Notes under the pieces: model-generated | What the model was told of the DNA's origin: nothing | The model's database searches: none | Seen by the model: the letters and a program-made list of their open reading frames with translations, nothing else | Position numbers and translations under genes: made by a program | In this document: in pieces, positions 1 to 10,174 of the stretch | Layout of the letters: every line of letters starts with the position of its first letter | Numbering within the stretch: the stretch's first letter is position 1 | From: Zingiber officinale | Lineage: Eukaryota; Streptophyta; Magnoliopsida; Zingiberales; Zingiberaceae | Assembly: GCF_018446385.1 (NCBI RefSeq) | Contig: NC_055987.1 | Location: 34,359,202 to 34,423,201, forward strand | Direction of reading: 5' to 3' | DNA: 64,000 nucleotides

Positions 1-84
1 AAAATCTCTAGAATTTTTCTAAAATATTTCTAGATTTTAATAAGGTCTTTCAGAACTCTAAATCATGAAATTTGGGGTGTTACA
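1..84 (-). mobile_element. 5' end of a minus-oriented Tekay-type gypsy LTR (fragment)
   Basis: Read on the minus strand from position 84 this begins TGTAACACCCC and runs into an AT-rich stretch with the phrase ATATTTTAGAAAAATTCTAGAGATTTT-like. The LTRs starting at 4319, 46207 and 53054 have the same character in their first 100 bases. It is cut by the window edge. The tRNA-like repeat at 85 abuts it directly and no polypurine tract is seen, so it is either a separate insertion or a rearranged end of the damaged element that follows. Confidence 0.6.
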
Positions 85-186
85 GTTACCAGGATTCATA
101 AACTCTGGTACTTAAGCCTAGAGGTCTCGAGTTCGAATCCTGGGGAGGCAAAAATCCATTGGCCAGGGGTGGAATGTCCTAGTGAG
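85..186 (+). repeat. tRNA-like dispersed repeat, single copy
   Basis: This stretch matches the centre and right arm of the foldback element at 6559-6915, with about ten differences. Shared parts are the aggattcataaactct phrase, a B-box-like GTTCGAATCC at 131-140 and the run ending cctagtgag. A tRNA-like A-box/B-box layout is visible, but there is no foldable cloverleaf I would call a functional tRNA. It may be a tRNA-derived SINE fragment or half of a foldback element. Confidence 0.5.
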
Positions 187-592
187 TCATGAGCACCTGG
201 AGTGGTCGTGACTCTGAGCTCTGCTAGAGAAATGGGTACAGAGCTGGAAATTGGCCTGGTGTCAGGAACCAATTCAATTTCAAACTCCGCTTCTCTGTTG
301 GGAGGTAGTCCAGGTAGCTCTTCTAGAAATACCTTTGGATATTCACAGACTACCCGAACGTCTTCCTGCTTGGGTCTTTCTTGTTATCTTTGTCCTTCCA
401 GTTCTGATTACTTGACTGGGGTCTCTGTTTCCCCCACTATCTTGTCTTCGAACTTGACTGACTTGTGTTGCGTTTGTTGTGCCTTGATGTTGTTCAGATA
501 GTACTCACTAATACCCTGCTGACCAGCTCTTCACCAATCTGTGGTCGGTGAGTTTCATTACTCACATTAAGTGCTTTTTATGGTCTCAGCCT

Positions 593-1273
593 TCAGAGCA
601 TCAGTCTGACTTGCTCCTTCTCTGTACTCACCAGCTCTGGGCAGAGACAAGCTAGTCTGTTGAACTTCTTGGCTGCTTCTTCCACTGACAGGTTGCCTTG
701 TTTGAATTCTATAAATTCCTCATAGTGCTTGTTGGTGATCTGTAGGTGAAAGAACTCTTCATAAAACTTTGACTGAAAATTAGCCCAGCTCATCTGATCG
801 GCTGCCCTCTTGGTCTTTATCCTCTCCCACCACATACGAGCATCTCCTGACAGGCAGAAAGAGGCGCACTTGACCTTCTCGACTTCTGGCCAGTCAAGAA
901 GCTCCATTGTGCTCTCCAGTGTTTTAAACCAAGCCTGGGCATCCCAGGGCTCAGTCGTGCCTGAGAAGCTCTCTGATTTCAATTTCAGCCAATGTATGAG
1001 GTAAGCTTCTGATCTCTGAGGTGCTGTGACGACTCCCAGGGCAGCTGGTGAAACTTCAGTTACCACTAGAGTCTCCGCAGTGAGAGCTGGGGGAGGGGGA
1101 GGAACTGATTGCTGATTTGCCATCAGATTGGCAATCACTTGTTGCTGCTCTGCTACTTGTTTCTGGAGTTGAGCCACAACTTCAAAAAGATTGGGCTCAG
1201 TTGCTCTGGGAACTTCATTCTCTCGAGCTAGTTCCTCAGTATGGGCAGTACGGGGACGCCCTCTTCTTGCCAT
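593..1273 (-). pseudogene. Ty3/gypsy gag, capsid part (truncated)
   Basis: A 226-residue minus-strand frame starts MARRGRPRT, the same start as the gag at 49205 and (damaged) at 16865. Retrotransposon gag capsid features are present: FSGTTEPWDAQAWFKTLE, FCLSGDARMWWERIK and FYEEFF, then LSVEEAAKKFNRLACLCPEL near the end. The product would form the particle that packages element RNA. The usual CCHC zinc knuckle and the protease are absent. The next recognisable sequence (about 480-220) already encodes the beginning of RT. The same junction occurs in the element at 49.2-50.2 kb, so the deletion is older than this copy. No stop occurs in the capsid part. Confidence 0.85.
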
Positions 1274-1501
1274 CTAATTATGCAAAAGAAAAGGGCTTGA
1301 TATCTTCTCTATCCTTTCTAAACAAACATGTGTATGAATAAGAAAACACAAAACTTCTATCTTACTAAAGCGCATATAAGCAATTACTTTCTACTGTGAA
1401 TAATAATAAAGGAAAGCAATAAAGAAAGAACTTAAATACTTTCTTACTTGAAGACGGCAAGGCTGATGCTGATGTGTGTGTGATGCTGGAGAATGGGAAC
1501 T

Positions 1502-1513
1502 GCTCTGATACCA
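1502..1513 (-). other. Primer binding site, tRNA-iMet type
   Basis: The minus strand reads TGGTATCAGAGC, complementary to the 3' end of plant initiator Met tRNA. It is an exact consensus match, better preserved than the PBS of the sister element at 48958. It now faces away from the pol gene because the block is inverted. Confidence 0.85.
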
Positions 1514-1515
1514 AC

Positions 1516-4292
1516 TTTCTCTAGTAGAGCTAAAAGAGTTACAAGAACAATTTCAGGAGCTACTTGACAAGGGTTTCATCCTCCCTAGTCATTCACCCCG
1601 GGGAGCTCCAGTGTTGTTTGTTAAGAAGAAGGACGGATCTATGCGGATGTGCATAGATTATAGAACTCTGAATCAAGTGACAATCAAGAACAAGTACCCC
1701 CTTCCCAGGATCGATGACCTATTTGATCAGTTGAGAGGGGCAATAGTGTTCTCTAAAATAGACCTGGGCACTGGGTACCATTAGCTGAAAGTGAAAGAAA
1801 GTGATATACCCAGAACAGTTTCCAGGACCATATATGGACACTACGAATTCGTAGTCATGCCATTTGGTGTGACTAATGCACCAACGGTCTTCATGACTTA
1901 ATGAACAGAGTGTTCAGAGAATACCTTGACAAATTTGTCATCGTATTCATCGACGACATTCTAGTCTATTCCAGAACCCCAGAGGAGCATGATACGCACT
2001 TGAGAATAGTATTGCAAACCCTTCAGCAAAAGCAGCTATAAGCTAAATTCTCAAAGTGCAAGTTCTAGTTAGATCAGGTGGCATTTCTAGGTCACGTAAT
2101 TTCTAAAGAAGGTATTCAAGTAGATCTAGCCAAAATAGAAGCGGTCAACAACTGGAGTAGATCCAAGAACGCTAGGGAGATCAGAAGCTTCCTTGGTTTA
2201 GCTGGGTACTACAGAAAATTTGTGGAGGACTTTTCCAGGATAGCCTCTCCACTTACAGCCCTTACCAGAAAGAACAAAAAGTTTGAGTGGTCAGACAAAT
2301 GTGAGCAGAATTTCCAAGAGCTGAAGAAGAGACTGACCAGTGCTCCCATCCTGACAGTTCCAGAGAGTGACAAGAGTTTTGACATCTACAGTGATGCTTC
2401 CAAGATGGGCCTAGGAGCTGTTCTCATGCAAGAAGGAAAAGTTATAGCTTATGCTTCCAGACAACTCAAAGACTATGAGAAGAACTACCCCACTCATGAT
2501 CTTGAGCTGGCAGCAGTGGTCTTTACACTAAAACTCTGGCGACATTACTTGTTTGGAGTCTAGTGCAGAATCTTCACATACCATCAAAGTCTTAAGTACT
2601 TCTTCACTCAGAAGGACTTAAACATGAGACAGCGTAGGTGGCTAGAGTTAGTCAAAGATTATGACTATGAAATCCTCTACCACCCAGGTAAAGCTAACAA
2701 AGTGGCAGATGCACTAAGCAGAAAATCCAGCGCATCCCTGATGTCCTTGTCATCATTAGCCCTGCCACTGCAGAAGGAGTTGACAGACTTCGGAATGGAA
2801 ATTATTTATGGGCAACTCTCTGCATTGACCTTAGAGTCAACCCTGCTTGAGGATATACAGAGAAAGCAAAGTGAAGATCCAGCTATATAAAAGATCAAGC
2901 AAGGGATACAAGAAAAGGGAAATTCAGAGTTTCAAGTATCAGTTAGTGGAATCCTCTACCAGGGGAACCGCCTTTGTGTCCCCAATGATGAAGAGTTGAG
3001 AAAGAAGATTTTAGAAGAAGCCCATAGTACTCCTTACTCCATGCATCCTGGTTCCACTAAGATGTACCAAGACTTGAAACAAAGGTTCTGGGGGTCTGGA
3101 CTCAAAAGAGATGTTGCTAACTATGTCAGTACCTGCCTGACATGCCAAAGAGTCAAAGCAGAAGACCAGAGACCAGGAGGAATGTTACAACCTCTCCCAA
3201 TACCAGAGTGGAAGTGGGAAGACATATCCATGGACTTCATAACAGGTCTTCCAAGAACTACAAACGGATATGACGCAATATGGGTAGTAGTGGACAAATT
3301 GACTAAGTCAGCTCATTTTCTAGCCATCAAGATATCCCACTCTATAGAGCAGTTGGCGCAGCTATACGTTAAAGAGGTGATCAGACTTCATGGAGTTCCT
3401 AAATCTATCGTTTATGATAGAGATGGGCGCTTCACCTCACACTTTTGAGAGTGTGTTTAGAATGCACTAGGCACCAAACTCAAGTTCAGCACAGCCTTCC
3501 ATCCTCAGACTGATGGACAGACAGAGCGAGTAAATCGAATTTTAGAAGATATGCTCAGGGCTTGTGCACTAGATTTCAAGGGAAGTTGGTGCAAGTATCT
3601 ATGCCTAGCTGAGTTTGCCTACAATAATAGCTATCAGGTCACAATCAAGATGGCACCTTATGAGGCGTTGTATGGCAGGAAGTGCAGATCACCTATTTGC
3701 TGGCAAGAAGCAGGTGAAAGAAAAGAAATGGAAGTGGAACTGGGCATTCAGACAGAGCTGATAGATGAGACTACTCAGGCTATTCAGAAGATCAGACAAA
3801 GAATTGAGACTGCCCAGAGTAGACAAAAGAGTTATGCTGACACACGCCGTAGGCCACTTGAATTCCAAGTAGGGGATTCAATCTTTCCCAAGGTTGCTCC
3901 GATGAAGAGAGTGATGAGATTTGGCAAGAAGGGTAAATTAAGTCCTCGTTATGTAGGACCTTACCTGATCACAGAAAGGATTGGGAAAGTAGCTTACAAG
4001 CTAGACTTACCATAGGACATGTCAGCAATACATAATGTATTTCATGTCCATGCTAAAGAAGTGTCTCCATGACCCTAGCCAAGTGATTGAGCCTCAGTCA
4101 GTGCAGATCCAAGAGGATCTTAGCTACAAGAGCAGACCTACCCAGATAGTGGACAGAGCAGTCAAGAGACTAAGAAATAAAGAAGTACCACTAGTGAAGA
4201 TCATCTAGCAGAACCAGAAGCACGAGGAAGTCACTTGGGAGCGTAAGGACACCATGAGACAGAAATATCCAGAGTTATTCTAAGTTCGAGGA
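1516..4292 (+). pseudogene. Ty3/gypsy pol: RT, RNase H, integrase, chromodomain-like tail (broken)
   Basis: Pol starts inside RT, after the protease, and covers RT ([20 protein letters not shown]; catalytic FIDD near 1950), RNase H ([19 protein letters not shown] near 2380; LPLQKE linker) and integrase. Integrase shows HHCC-type TCLTCQ near 3135 and the D-D-E core in SMDFITGLP, DRDGRFTS and DGQTERVN. The GPY/F-like VGPYLITERIGKVAYKLDLP lies near 3955 and a chromodomain-like end after 4020. It is disabled by stops at about 1783 (Gln to stop), 2040, 2069, 2563, 2888, 3447, 3460, 4014 and 4207, and by a one-base loss near 1896. Lineage: chromovirus, Tekay/Del type, inferred from the C-terminal motif and the large LTRs. 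Its closest relative here is the pol at 50.1-53.0 kb. Confidence 0.88.
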
Positions 4293-4302
4293 TGAACTTT
4301 TT

Positions 4303-4318
4303 ATAAGGTATGGGGGAT
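4303..4318 (+). other. Polypurine tract
   Basis: AAGGTATGGGGGAT lies directly before the LTR start. The sister element has the same tract at 53040-53053, and the minus-strand element at 12.2 kb has it in reverse complement. It primes plus-strand DNA synthesis. Confidence 0.8.
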
Positions 4319-6558
4319 TATAACGACCTAATTTTCCTTGTTTTAAGTTCCAAAAGTCCTTAAAAATATTTGGAAATGCTTTAGAAATATTCTAGAGATT
4401 TTTAGAAATTTTTAGAGTATTTTTATGTAATTTTTGGAGGTCGTTTAGTATGTTTATAAAAAGAAAGAAGTTTTGACCAAAAAAATTGTACGAGCCGAGG
4501 TTCGAACCCACAACCTCCGGCTCGTACAAGTCTTTAGCGGGTCGAGCTAGCCAAGTGGTCAGAAGAGTTTTTCTTCAAAAGGAAGGGGAACAAATATAGT
4601 TAAGTTATAATGAGAACCCAAAGTTAGACCTAGTTATAAAAGGATTAAGTTTTTCTTCCTCCCGAAATAAAAAACCTATCTGCCCTTTCTTTCTCTCCCG
4701 ACGGCGTTCCCTGTTCTCGGGCGAAAACGCAACAGCGCGTTAGGGTTTCTCCGGTGCCGGCGAAGGCTTTTCCCAGCCAGTCTTCACCCGTGCGTGGTTA
4801 CCTCGATGAAGGGAGCCCGAAAACACCAAAAAGCCGCCGAGATCTTCACCTAGAACCTCCTTCCTCCTCCGGTTGGGGGCTCATCCAAACTCTAGATCTC
4901 CTTCTCGGTTGTAAGTCCAAGCAAACAAGGGGTATGTTGCTACTCACCTGCTATAGGAGTAGTTCCGCGGCTTTGTTATCGTATAGCGGTTTTTGATTTC
5001 TATATAATAGAGTTGAGAAGTTTTTTTGAACCTGAAATTTGTTTTCCTTGGGTTGCTTCTTCTGGATTTGGGAATTTGAAGAGATAGTAAGTTTAGCTTG
5101 AGATTTTCACTGATTGAAGTTGTGTTCTTCATTTGTTGGGCATGGCTTTGGTGGTTAGATTTGCGGATCGAAGCATGAATTCTGTGAATATGTTGGTTCT
5201 TGAATAGCGCATGTTTTCCTTATGGAACTAGTGGTAGAGTTTGGATTTAGTATGATAGATACATGTTATGGTTGCCCTGCATGTTTTTCAAACGGAATTA
5301 GATGTAGAGTTCGGATTTAGCAGGATAGCAATATGTTATAATTTCCTGTTTTATTTTTATCATAATTGTTAATATGGCCCAGTTGCTTCCATATAGGGGC
5401 TAGTTGTCAAACCAGAATGCCTCAGAAGTGAATTTCCTAAATTATGTTGCTTTCTTTTGATGTTAACTTGTACATGATAATATGTGTTAAGAAATTATTT
5501 GGCACTCAGTTATACGTGCCAAACGTGCACAACCTTGTTTTAGCATGAACAACCCCTATTGGTTAGGATTTCAATTTAGACGTACAACATATATATATAG
5601 TGTACCTTATAGCTTAGTTTCCTTGCTACTAAAAAGGGCAAGAACAACCCTTTATTTAGTTAGAATGGGTTTAACATTTTCCTTGCTACTCAAAAAGGCA
5701 AGAACAACATTTATTTAAAGCGTGCAGTGTTAGTTTCTTGGTTTTCTTGAACATGAACAGCCAGCTATTAAACTTATCTTGTAGTTTGATTGGCTTTGCT
5801 TCATTTTATAGCATGCTTAGAGAGTTCAGATTTTGCTTTCCTTTAATTTATGTTTATTGTAGCATGCTTAAAGAAGTCAGATTTACTTTCCTTTGCTTTA
5901 TTTTTATAACATGCTCAGTTAGTTGCAATTCTCTACTTGTTAGATATACCTACAGGGTTCTAGTAAGCTCTAATAAAGGATTATGAGAGGTATAAGTAAG
6001 AAAAGACCAAGGTCTAGAGAAGAAAAGATAACAAGTAAATCTTTTAAAAGAGGCTAGTACCCGACTTCCAAGGTTGTCGTTAAATAAATCCAGGTGACCA
6101 ATTCCAAGGTCTTGGCCCTGGGAAGACCGAGGTCTTTATCCTCATAGGACTGGAGGCTCGCTACCTCAGTCACTATTAGAGAGCGCGCATAAGATGGTAC
6201 TAAGCCTGGGCCCAAGTAAGAAAAAGAAAAAGAAAGTTAAGTATTAATTTCAAGTATAAGGCGATAAGTAAATGAAACAAGTATCACCTATGTTTAGAAC
6301 CAGTAAAGTTTAGCTCTTATTATGCTAAGCATACAGTATTAGTTTTCATTTGCTTTCCTTATGAGTTTATTGAGCATGATCAGTCTTATTTCTAGATGAT
6401 TCCATCTTTATTCTTGTATAGCATGAGTAGCTTTACATGTTCGCATTTCAGTTAATTTGATTTATTGCTAATAGATGAGCATGAGTAGTTTTCTTCTTAA
6501 GCATTTAGTTTTAGCATGTTTCTTTTTGTTATATACATGCTTATTGAGTTTTTGTTAT
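4319..6558 (+). mobile_element. 3' LTR of the broken Tekay-type element, truncated at its 3' end
   Basis: The LTR starts TATAACGACC, where the intact copies start TGTAACGACC, so the terminal TG is mutated to TA. It shares with the LTR at 46207 the tRNA-like segment, a GC-rich leader around 4680-4960 (ctcctgcc-like cgacggcg, then TTGCTACTCACCTGC), and the tail ending gagtttttgt. At that point homology stops and the foldback element begins. About 450 bases of the usual 3' end (to gggtcgctaca) are missing. It encodes no protein; short open frames within it are not conserved. Confidence 0.8.
4488..4570 (-). repeat. Antisense tRNA-like segment with strong hairpin in the LTR
   Basis: On the minus strand this contains a B-box-like GGGTTCGAACC (around 4499-4509) and, upstream, ACCACTTGGCTAGCTCG, which resembles an A-box. 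Bases 4488-4527 also form an inverted repeat: GTACGAGCCG pairs with CGGCTCGTAC, and AGGTT with AACCT. It lies about 170-250 bases from the LTR start. The other Tekay-type LTRs at 46207 and 53054, and the minus-strand LTR ending at 12201, have an analogous segment at a similar distance. Confidence 0.55.
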
Positions 6559-6915
6559 TGTAACAACCCGACCCATTTAGCGACCCATTTGGCGACCCTC
6601 GGGTCGTCGACCGTCGACTGTCGGTCATGCCATTACTCACTAGGACTTTCCACCCCTGGCCAGTGGATTTTTGCCTCCCCCAGGATTCGAACTCTAGACC
6701 TCCAGGCTTAATCATCTCACTTGGTTATCAGGATTCATAAACTCTAGTACTTAAACCTGGAGGTCTAGAGTTCGAATCCTGGGGGAGGCAAAAATCCACT
6801 GGCCAGGGGTGGAAAGTCCTAGTGAGCAACGACACGACCGACGGTCAACGGTCGACGACCCGAGAGTCGCCAAATAGGTCATAAAATGGGCCGCCAAATG
6901 GGTCGGGTCGTTACA
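6559..6915. mobile_element. Foldback (long inverted-repeat) element, 357 bp
   Basis: The element starts TGTAACAACCCGACCCATTT and ends in its near-complement, AAATGGGTCGGGTCGTTACA. The arms are about 150 bases each (6559-6707 and about 6757-6915) around a 40-50 base centre. Each arm carries a B-box-like GTTCGAATCC (minus strand at 6683-6692, plus strand at 6770-6779) and the tccactggccaggggtggaaagtcctagtgag-type block. No target duplication is visible (gttat left, gatgc right). The TGTAAC...GTTACA ends imitate LTR ends. A single-stranded copy would fold into one long hairpin. It could be a MITE-like element or an inverted pair of tRNA-like repeats. Confidence 0.7.
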
Positions 6916-6972
6916 GATGCAAAGAGAGGGAAGATTCAGCATTTGAGGGGTGATTAATATGTCTACTGTTTA

Positions 6973-7021
6973 GTCCCACATTGCTTGTGCATGGTGAGCT
7001 TCCTATAGAGGACATTATAAA
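6973..7021 (+). promoter_or_regulatory. Plant snRNA promoter (USE plus TATA) of U5 copy 1
   Basis: GTCCCACATTG at 6973-6983 matches the plant upstream sequence element RTCCCACATCG except for one base. TATAAA lies at 7016-7021. The gap between them is 32 bases, close to the 33-34 typical of Pol II-transcribed plant snRNA genes (U1, U2, U4, U5) and unlike the shorter Pol III (U6) spacing. Confidence 0.8.
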
Positions 7022-7045
7022 TTAGTTCAGGGTTGCATCAAAATA

Positions 7046-7170
7046 AAACATGCAGTTGTGTGATAAGCACAGAGCGAATTATTTTTTCGCCTTTTACTAA
7101 AGAATACCGTGTGCTGTACTAAAAACAGCATATATTAATTTTTGAAAGGGTTTTTTTTACAAAGGAGCCC
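7046..7170 (+). ncRNA. U5 spliceosomal snRNA gene (copy 1, possibly functional)
   Basis: U5 holds the exons in place during both splicing steps. The hallmark U5 loop I, CGCCTTTTACT, is intact at 7088-7098. It is flanked by the stem ATTTTTT/AAAGAAT (one G-U pair) and the lower pairing AGCACA/TGTGCT. An Sm-site-like TTAATTTTTGAAAG lies near 7136-7149, then a GC-ended 3' hairpin to ggagccc at 7170. A USE/TATA promoter lies upstream and a plant 3' box downstream. The exact 5' end is inferred from the TATA distance. The substitution in the stem and the long T-run in the 3' hairpin (7151-7158) leave open that it is a recent pseudogene. Identity as U5 is sure; activity is not. Confidence 0.85.
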
Positions 7171-7173
7171 TAA

Positions 7174-7190
7174 CAAATTACAAGTTAAAT
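7174..7190 (+). terminator. Plant snRNA 3' box of U5 copy 1
   Basis: CAAATTACAAGTTAAA fits the plant snRNA 3'-end formation consensus CA-N(3-9)-AGTNNAA exactly, with seven spacer bases. It sits a few bases past the U5 terminal hairpin, as expected. Confidence 0.75.
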
Positions 7191-7823
7191 TTTTTCTTAA
7201 CAATTTTTAAATTAATTATTTTAGTTGTAAGAGCTATAATGCTTCATACATTTAATTTTCTAATAATTTAGAACTTTTTGGTCCTCTTTACATTGATTAT
7301 TAGGATATATGTGGATAGTAAACTGACTATTAGGATATATTTAGGAATTAGTGTTATAACTAGCATCATGAGTGTGCTTAAATATTTTGAACAATATACT
7401 CTGTGAGAGTTTTGATTCATAGTCAACATATTTTAAATTAAATATTTTAGTTCTAAGAGTTATAATGTTTCACATATTTCATTTTATCTCATATTTTTTT
7501 TTAATAAATTAGATATTTTTGGTCAAATAGAAGTTTACACTAATTATTAGGATATATTTGGAAAGTACACCGATTATTAGGATATATTTAGAAACGAAGT
7601 GTGGTGGACAACTAAGCATCATGAGTGTGGTTCAAATATCGTGACGATATACTTTGTGAGAGTATTGATTGCATGAGTCAACATCATGGGTGGTTCAAAT
7701 ATCATGGTTATATCCCAAGGGAAGAGAAGAGGGTTTACGGAGAGTTGTGCTCAAGTAAGGAAGGTGGATGTGAAGAGAGGGAAGGTTTGACGTTTGAGGG
7801 GTGATTAATTTGGCTAGCGTTTA

Positions 7824-7975
7824 GTCCCACATTGCTCGTGCTTAGTGAATTTCCTACTTGGACATTTTAAATTGGTTCAGGGATGCTTCATAATAAAACA
7901 TGCAGTTGTGTGATAGACATAAAGCGAATTATTCTTTCGCCTTTTACTAACAAATTGTAAGTTAAATTTTTTCTT
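7824..7975 (+). pseudogene. U5 snRNA pseudogene (copy 2, 3' half deleted)
   Basis: The USE GTCCCACATTG (7824-7834) is kept, but the TATA position reads ATTTTAAATT. The transcript part begins as in copy 1 (aaaacatgcagttgtgtgatagac) and includes an intact loop I in ctttcgccttttactaa at about 7934-7950. It then jumps directly to caaattgtaagttaaat, the 3' box. The missing piece (descending stem, Sm site, 3' hairpin) lies between two short ctaa matches, so a small microhomology deletion is likely. Without an Sm site it cannot form a U5 snRNP. Confidence 0.8.
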
Positions 7976-8459
7976 AACAATTTTAAAATTAATTATTTTA
8001 GTTGTAAGAGCTATAATGTTCATATATTTAATTTTATCTCATTTTTAAATTATTTTTAATAATTTATTTATTTCTGGTCATATATAGAAGTTTACATTGA
8101 TTTTTAGGATATATTTGGAAAGTATATTTACTGTTAGGATATATTTAGAAAGTACAGATAGAGTGTGGTGGACGACTCAACATCATGAGTGTGGTTCAAA
8201 TATTGTGGTTTATGATATATTTTGTAAGAGTTTTGATTGCATGAGTCAACATCATGGGTGGTTCAAATATCTTGGTTGTATGATATACTCTGTGAGAGTT
8301 TCAAACTCTCGTTACATGAGTCTGTCTAATCTTTTGCCATTACATTGTATCGCAATGGAAGAGAAGAGGGTTTATGGAGCCTATCGCTGGGTAATTAAGG
8401 AGGATGTGAAGAGAGGGAATGTTCGGCGTTTAAGGGGTGATTAATTTGGCTAATGTTTA

Positions 8460-8690
8460 GTTCCACATTGCTTGTGCTTGTGAGCTTCCTGCAGAAGACA
8501 TTATAAATTGGTTCAAGCTTGCTTCATAATAAAACATGCTTTTTGATAGACACAATGTGAATTATTCTTTTATCTTTTACTAAAGAATACCATGTGCTTG
8601 CCACTTAAAATGACATATATTAATTTTTGAAAGGCCTCTTTTTACTAAGGAGCCCTAACAAATTGTATGTTAAATTTGTTCCTAATAATT
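8460..8690 (+). pseudogene. U5 snRNA pseudogene (copy 3, mutated loop)
   Basis: The promoter is GTTCCACATTG (8460-8470, two changes from consensus) with TATAAAT at 8502. The U5-like region spans about 8531-8655. It ends with an Sm-like TTAATTTTTGAAAGG and a terminal hairpin around ggcctctttttactaaggagccc. Loop I reads TATCTTTTAC where CGCCTTTTAC is invariant, and the 5' arm has lost the gcagttgtg phrase. The 3' box is damaged (caaattgtatgttaaat). These changes make it a pseudogene. Confidence 0.78.
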
Positions 8691-8870
8691 TTTAAGTTAA
8701 TTATGTTAGTTGTAATCACTATAATGTTCCATATATTATTTAATTTTATTTATTTATTTATTATTGTTATTATTATTATTATTATTTAATAATTTATATA
8801 TTTTTGGTCTTATAAAAGTTTACACTTATTTTTAGGATATATTTGGAAAGTACATTGACTATTATGATAA

Positions 8871-9076
8871 TTTACTATTTTATTAAGAATCTGCTTCCTT
8901 ACCAACTAATTTTGGTAAAGTCTAAAATGAAATTATGTTAATATTTTTATTTCTTTTCACACCAAAAATAATTTTAAGTTTTATTAGTAATTTCCATAAA
9001 TGTATCAATCAGGGATCTAAAGTTCAAAACACAGACGCGATGTATTATTCTGAATTTTTCTCATTAATCAATCAGT
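8871..9076. other. AT-rich spacer, nothing recognised
   Basis: No conserved frame, promoter or repeat end is visible between the last U5 unit and the SIRE-type LTR. A 60-codon open frame here has no recognisable motif. Confidence 0.5.
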
Positions 9077-9922
9077 TGTTAGTGCAGTTGGTACCAATGA
9101 TTAATTCTAAGTTTTGATGAATGATAAATGGATTAAAGTTAGATATCATGTGATCTAACCTTTCTACCAAGTGTGTAAGACTTGATGGGTTTGACACCAG
9201 ACTAAAATCCAATTACATCTGAAGGACCTGATACTGGTGTAGAAGTCTAGATAGGTCAAGGAGTGATCCGATATCTGGTTGAAAGTCCTGTTGGGTCTGC
9301 GGGACCTGATAATTGGCCGAAGTCCAGTTGGATCTGCGAACCGTACAACTAGTGGGAAAACTTGGTGGGCCTAAAGGAAGTCAAGCGATTCTGCATAGTA
9401 AGTAAGATAAGTCACTAGAGGATAGTGTCCAGTGAGGACGAATCCCATTTAGGGACTTTAGGTGCATGCCCATTTTGGGTCTATTTGGAAATCTAGAGTG
9501 AGACCGTGACTAAATCATGGTCTTGGGAAGATAGGATCTAATTAATAATACTTATATAAATTGTGATTACTTTGTTTTGAAGGTTAAAGATTTTTCTGTT
9601 AGCCTAACATGTTTTTATAGGAGCAAAAACCAAGTTAAGCCTCAGATGAATAGTATCTGAGGCACCTCGAAGGGTTATGGAGGCGCCCTAGATTCAGCGG
9701 AGTCGCCCTTGCGTAGATAAAGTTTAAGGATAAACTTCTTGCAGCGGGGAGGGTCCTTAGAGAGAGTTAGAGGCTCCTCAGAGTGCTTTAGAGGTGCCTC
9801 AAAGAGCATGGAAGGCACCCTCGAATGGATAAAAGCTGATGTTCATGCTGTTTATAGCAACCGAAGTTGAAGGGATAAGACTTCAAGTTATAGGCACCTC
9901 CTATGAGCTTGGAGGCACCCCC
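9077..9922 (+). mobile_element. SIRE/Maximus-type copia LTR, left part
   Basis: The LTR starts TGTTAGTGCAGTTGGTACC and continues with the ctaagttttgatgaatgataaatgg and accaagtgtgtaagacttgatgggtt phrases. The inverted LTR ending at 59464 shows corresponding sequence. A run of degenerate GGCGCC-type units occupies 9655-9922. A perfect hairpin, GCCTCAGAT/ATCTGAGGC, lies at 9639-9663. The LTR is interrupted at 9922 by the minus-strand gypsy element and resumes at 40459, for a total of about 1.36 kb. Confidence 0.72.
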
Positions 9923-10174
9923 TGTAACGACCCACCTTCTACTGGCTAGGCTGTAAGGCCGGGCCGTCACATTATATTGTGTTAAGCTATATCCATGACC
10001 ATCACTAAATCTAGGTGCGGAAAGCTGTACCAATTAAAACTTTGCTGAGCTAATACGAGTTTTTGGTCCTACATGTGCTAAGGGATGCAATCTAGTGTAT
10101 ACATGGCATATCCTACATCCCCTATGGTCAAGGAGCTGAATTACAAGGTCTCTTGGTCGAAACCCAGCTTCCCA

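Larger units (their letters stand above)
220..1515 (-). mobile_element. Inverted 5' block (PBS, leader, gag, start of pol) of a Tekay-type gypsy element
   Basis: Read on the minus strand this block runs PBS (1513-1502), untranslated leader, gag (1273 onward), then the opening of the RT domain. The same order is seen on the plus strand at 48956-50240. The pol that belongs to it continues on the plus strand from 1516, so the block is inverted within its own element. Both junctions carry the sequence TTCTCTAGYAGAGCT, once in each orientation (about 221-236 and 1515-1530). This is as expected from an inversion that duplicated its breakpoint. The 5' LTR that should precede the PBS is missing. Confidence 0.75.
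6919..8870 (+). repeat. Three tandem U5 snRNA-containing units
   Basis: Three diverged direct repeats start at about 6919, 7767 and 8400. Each opens with a gaagagaggga phrase and gaggggtgattaat, followed by a snRNA-type promoter and a U5-like transcript region. Unit lengths are about 850, 630 and 470 bases. The spacers repeat the phrases aggatatatttggaaagta and catcatgagtgtggttcaaat, often several times within one spacer. This looks like local duplication of a snRNA locus followed by decay. Confidence 0.75.

Noticed and set aside
202..501. 99-codon plus-strand frame near the window start
   Set aside because: It is the antisense shadow of the gag-pol junction on the minus strand; a like-named shadow lies opposite 50021-50311.
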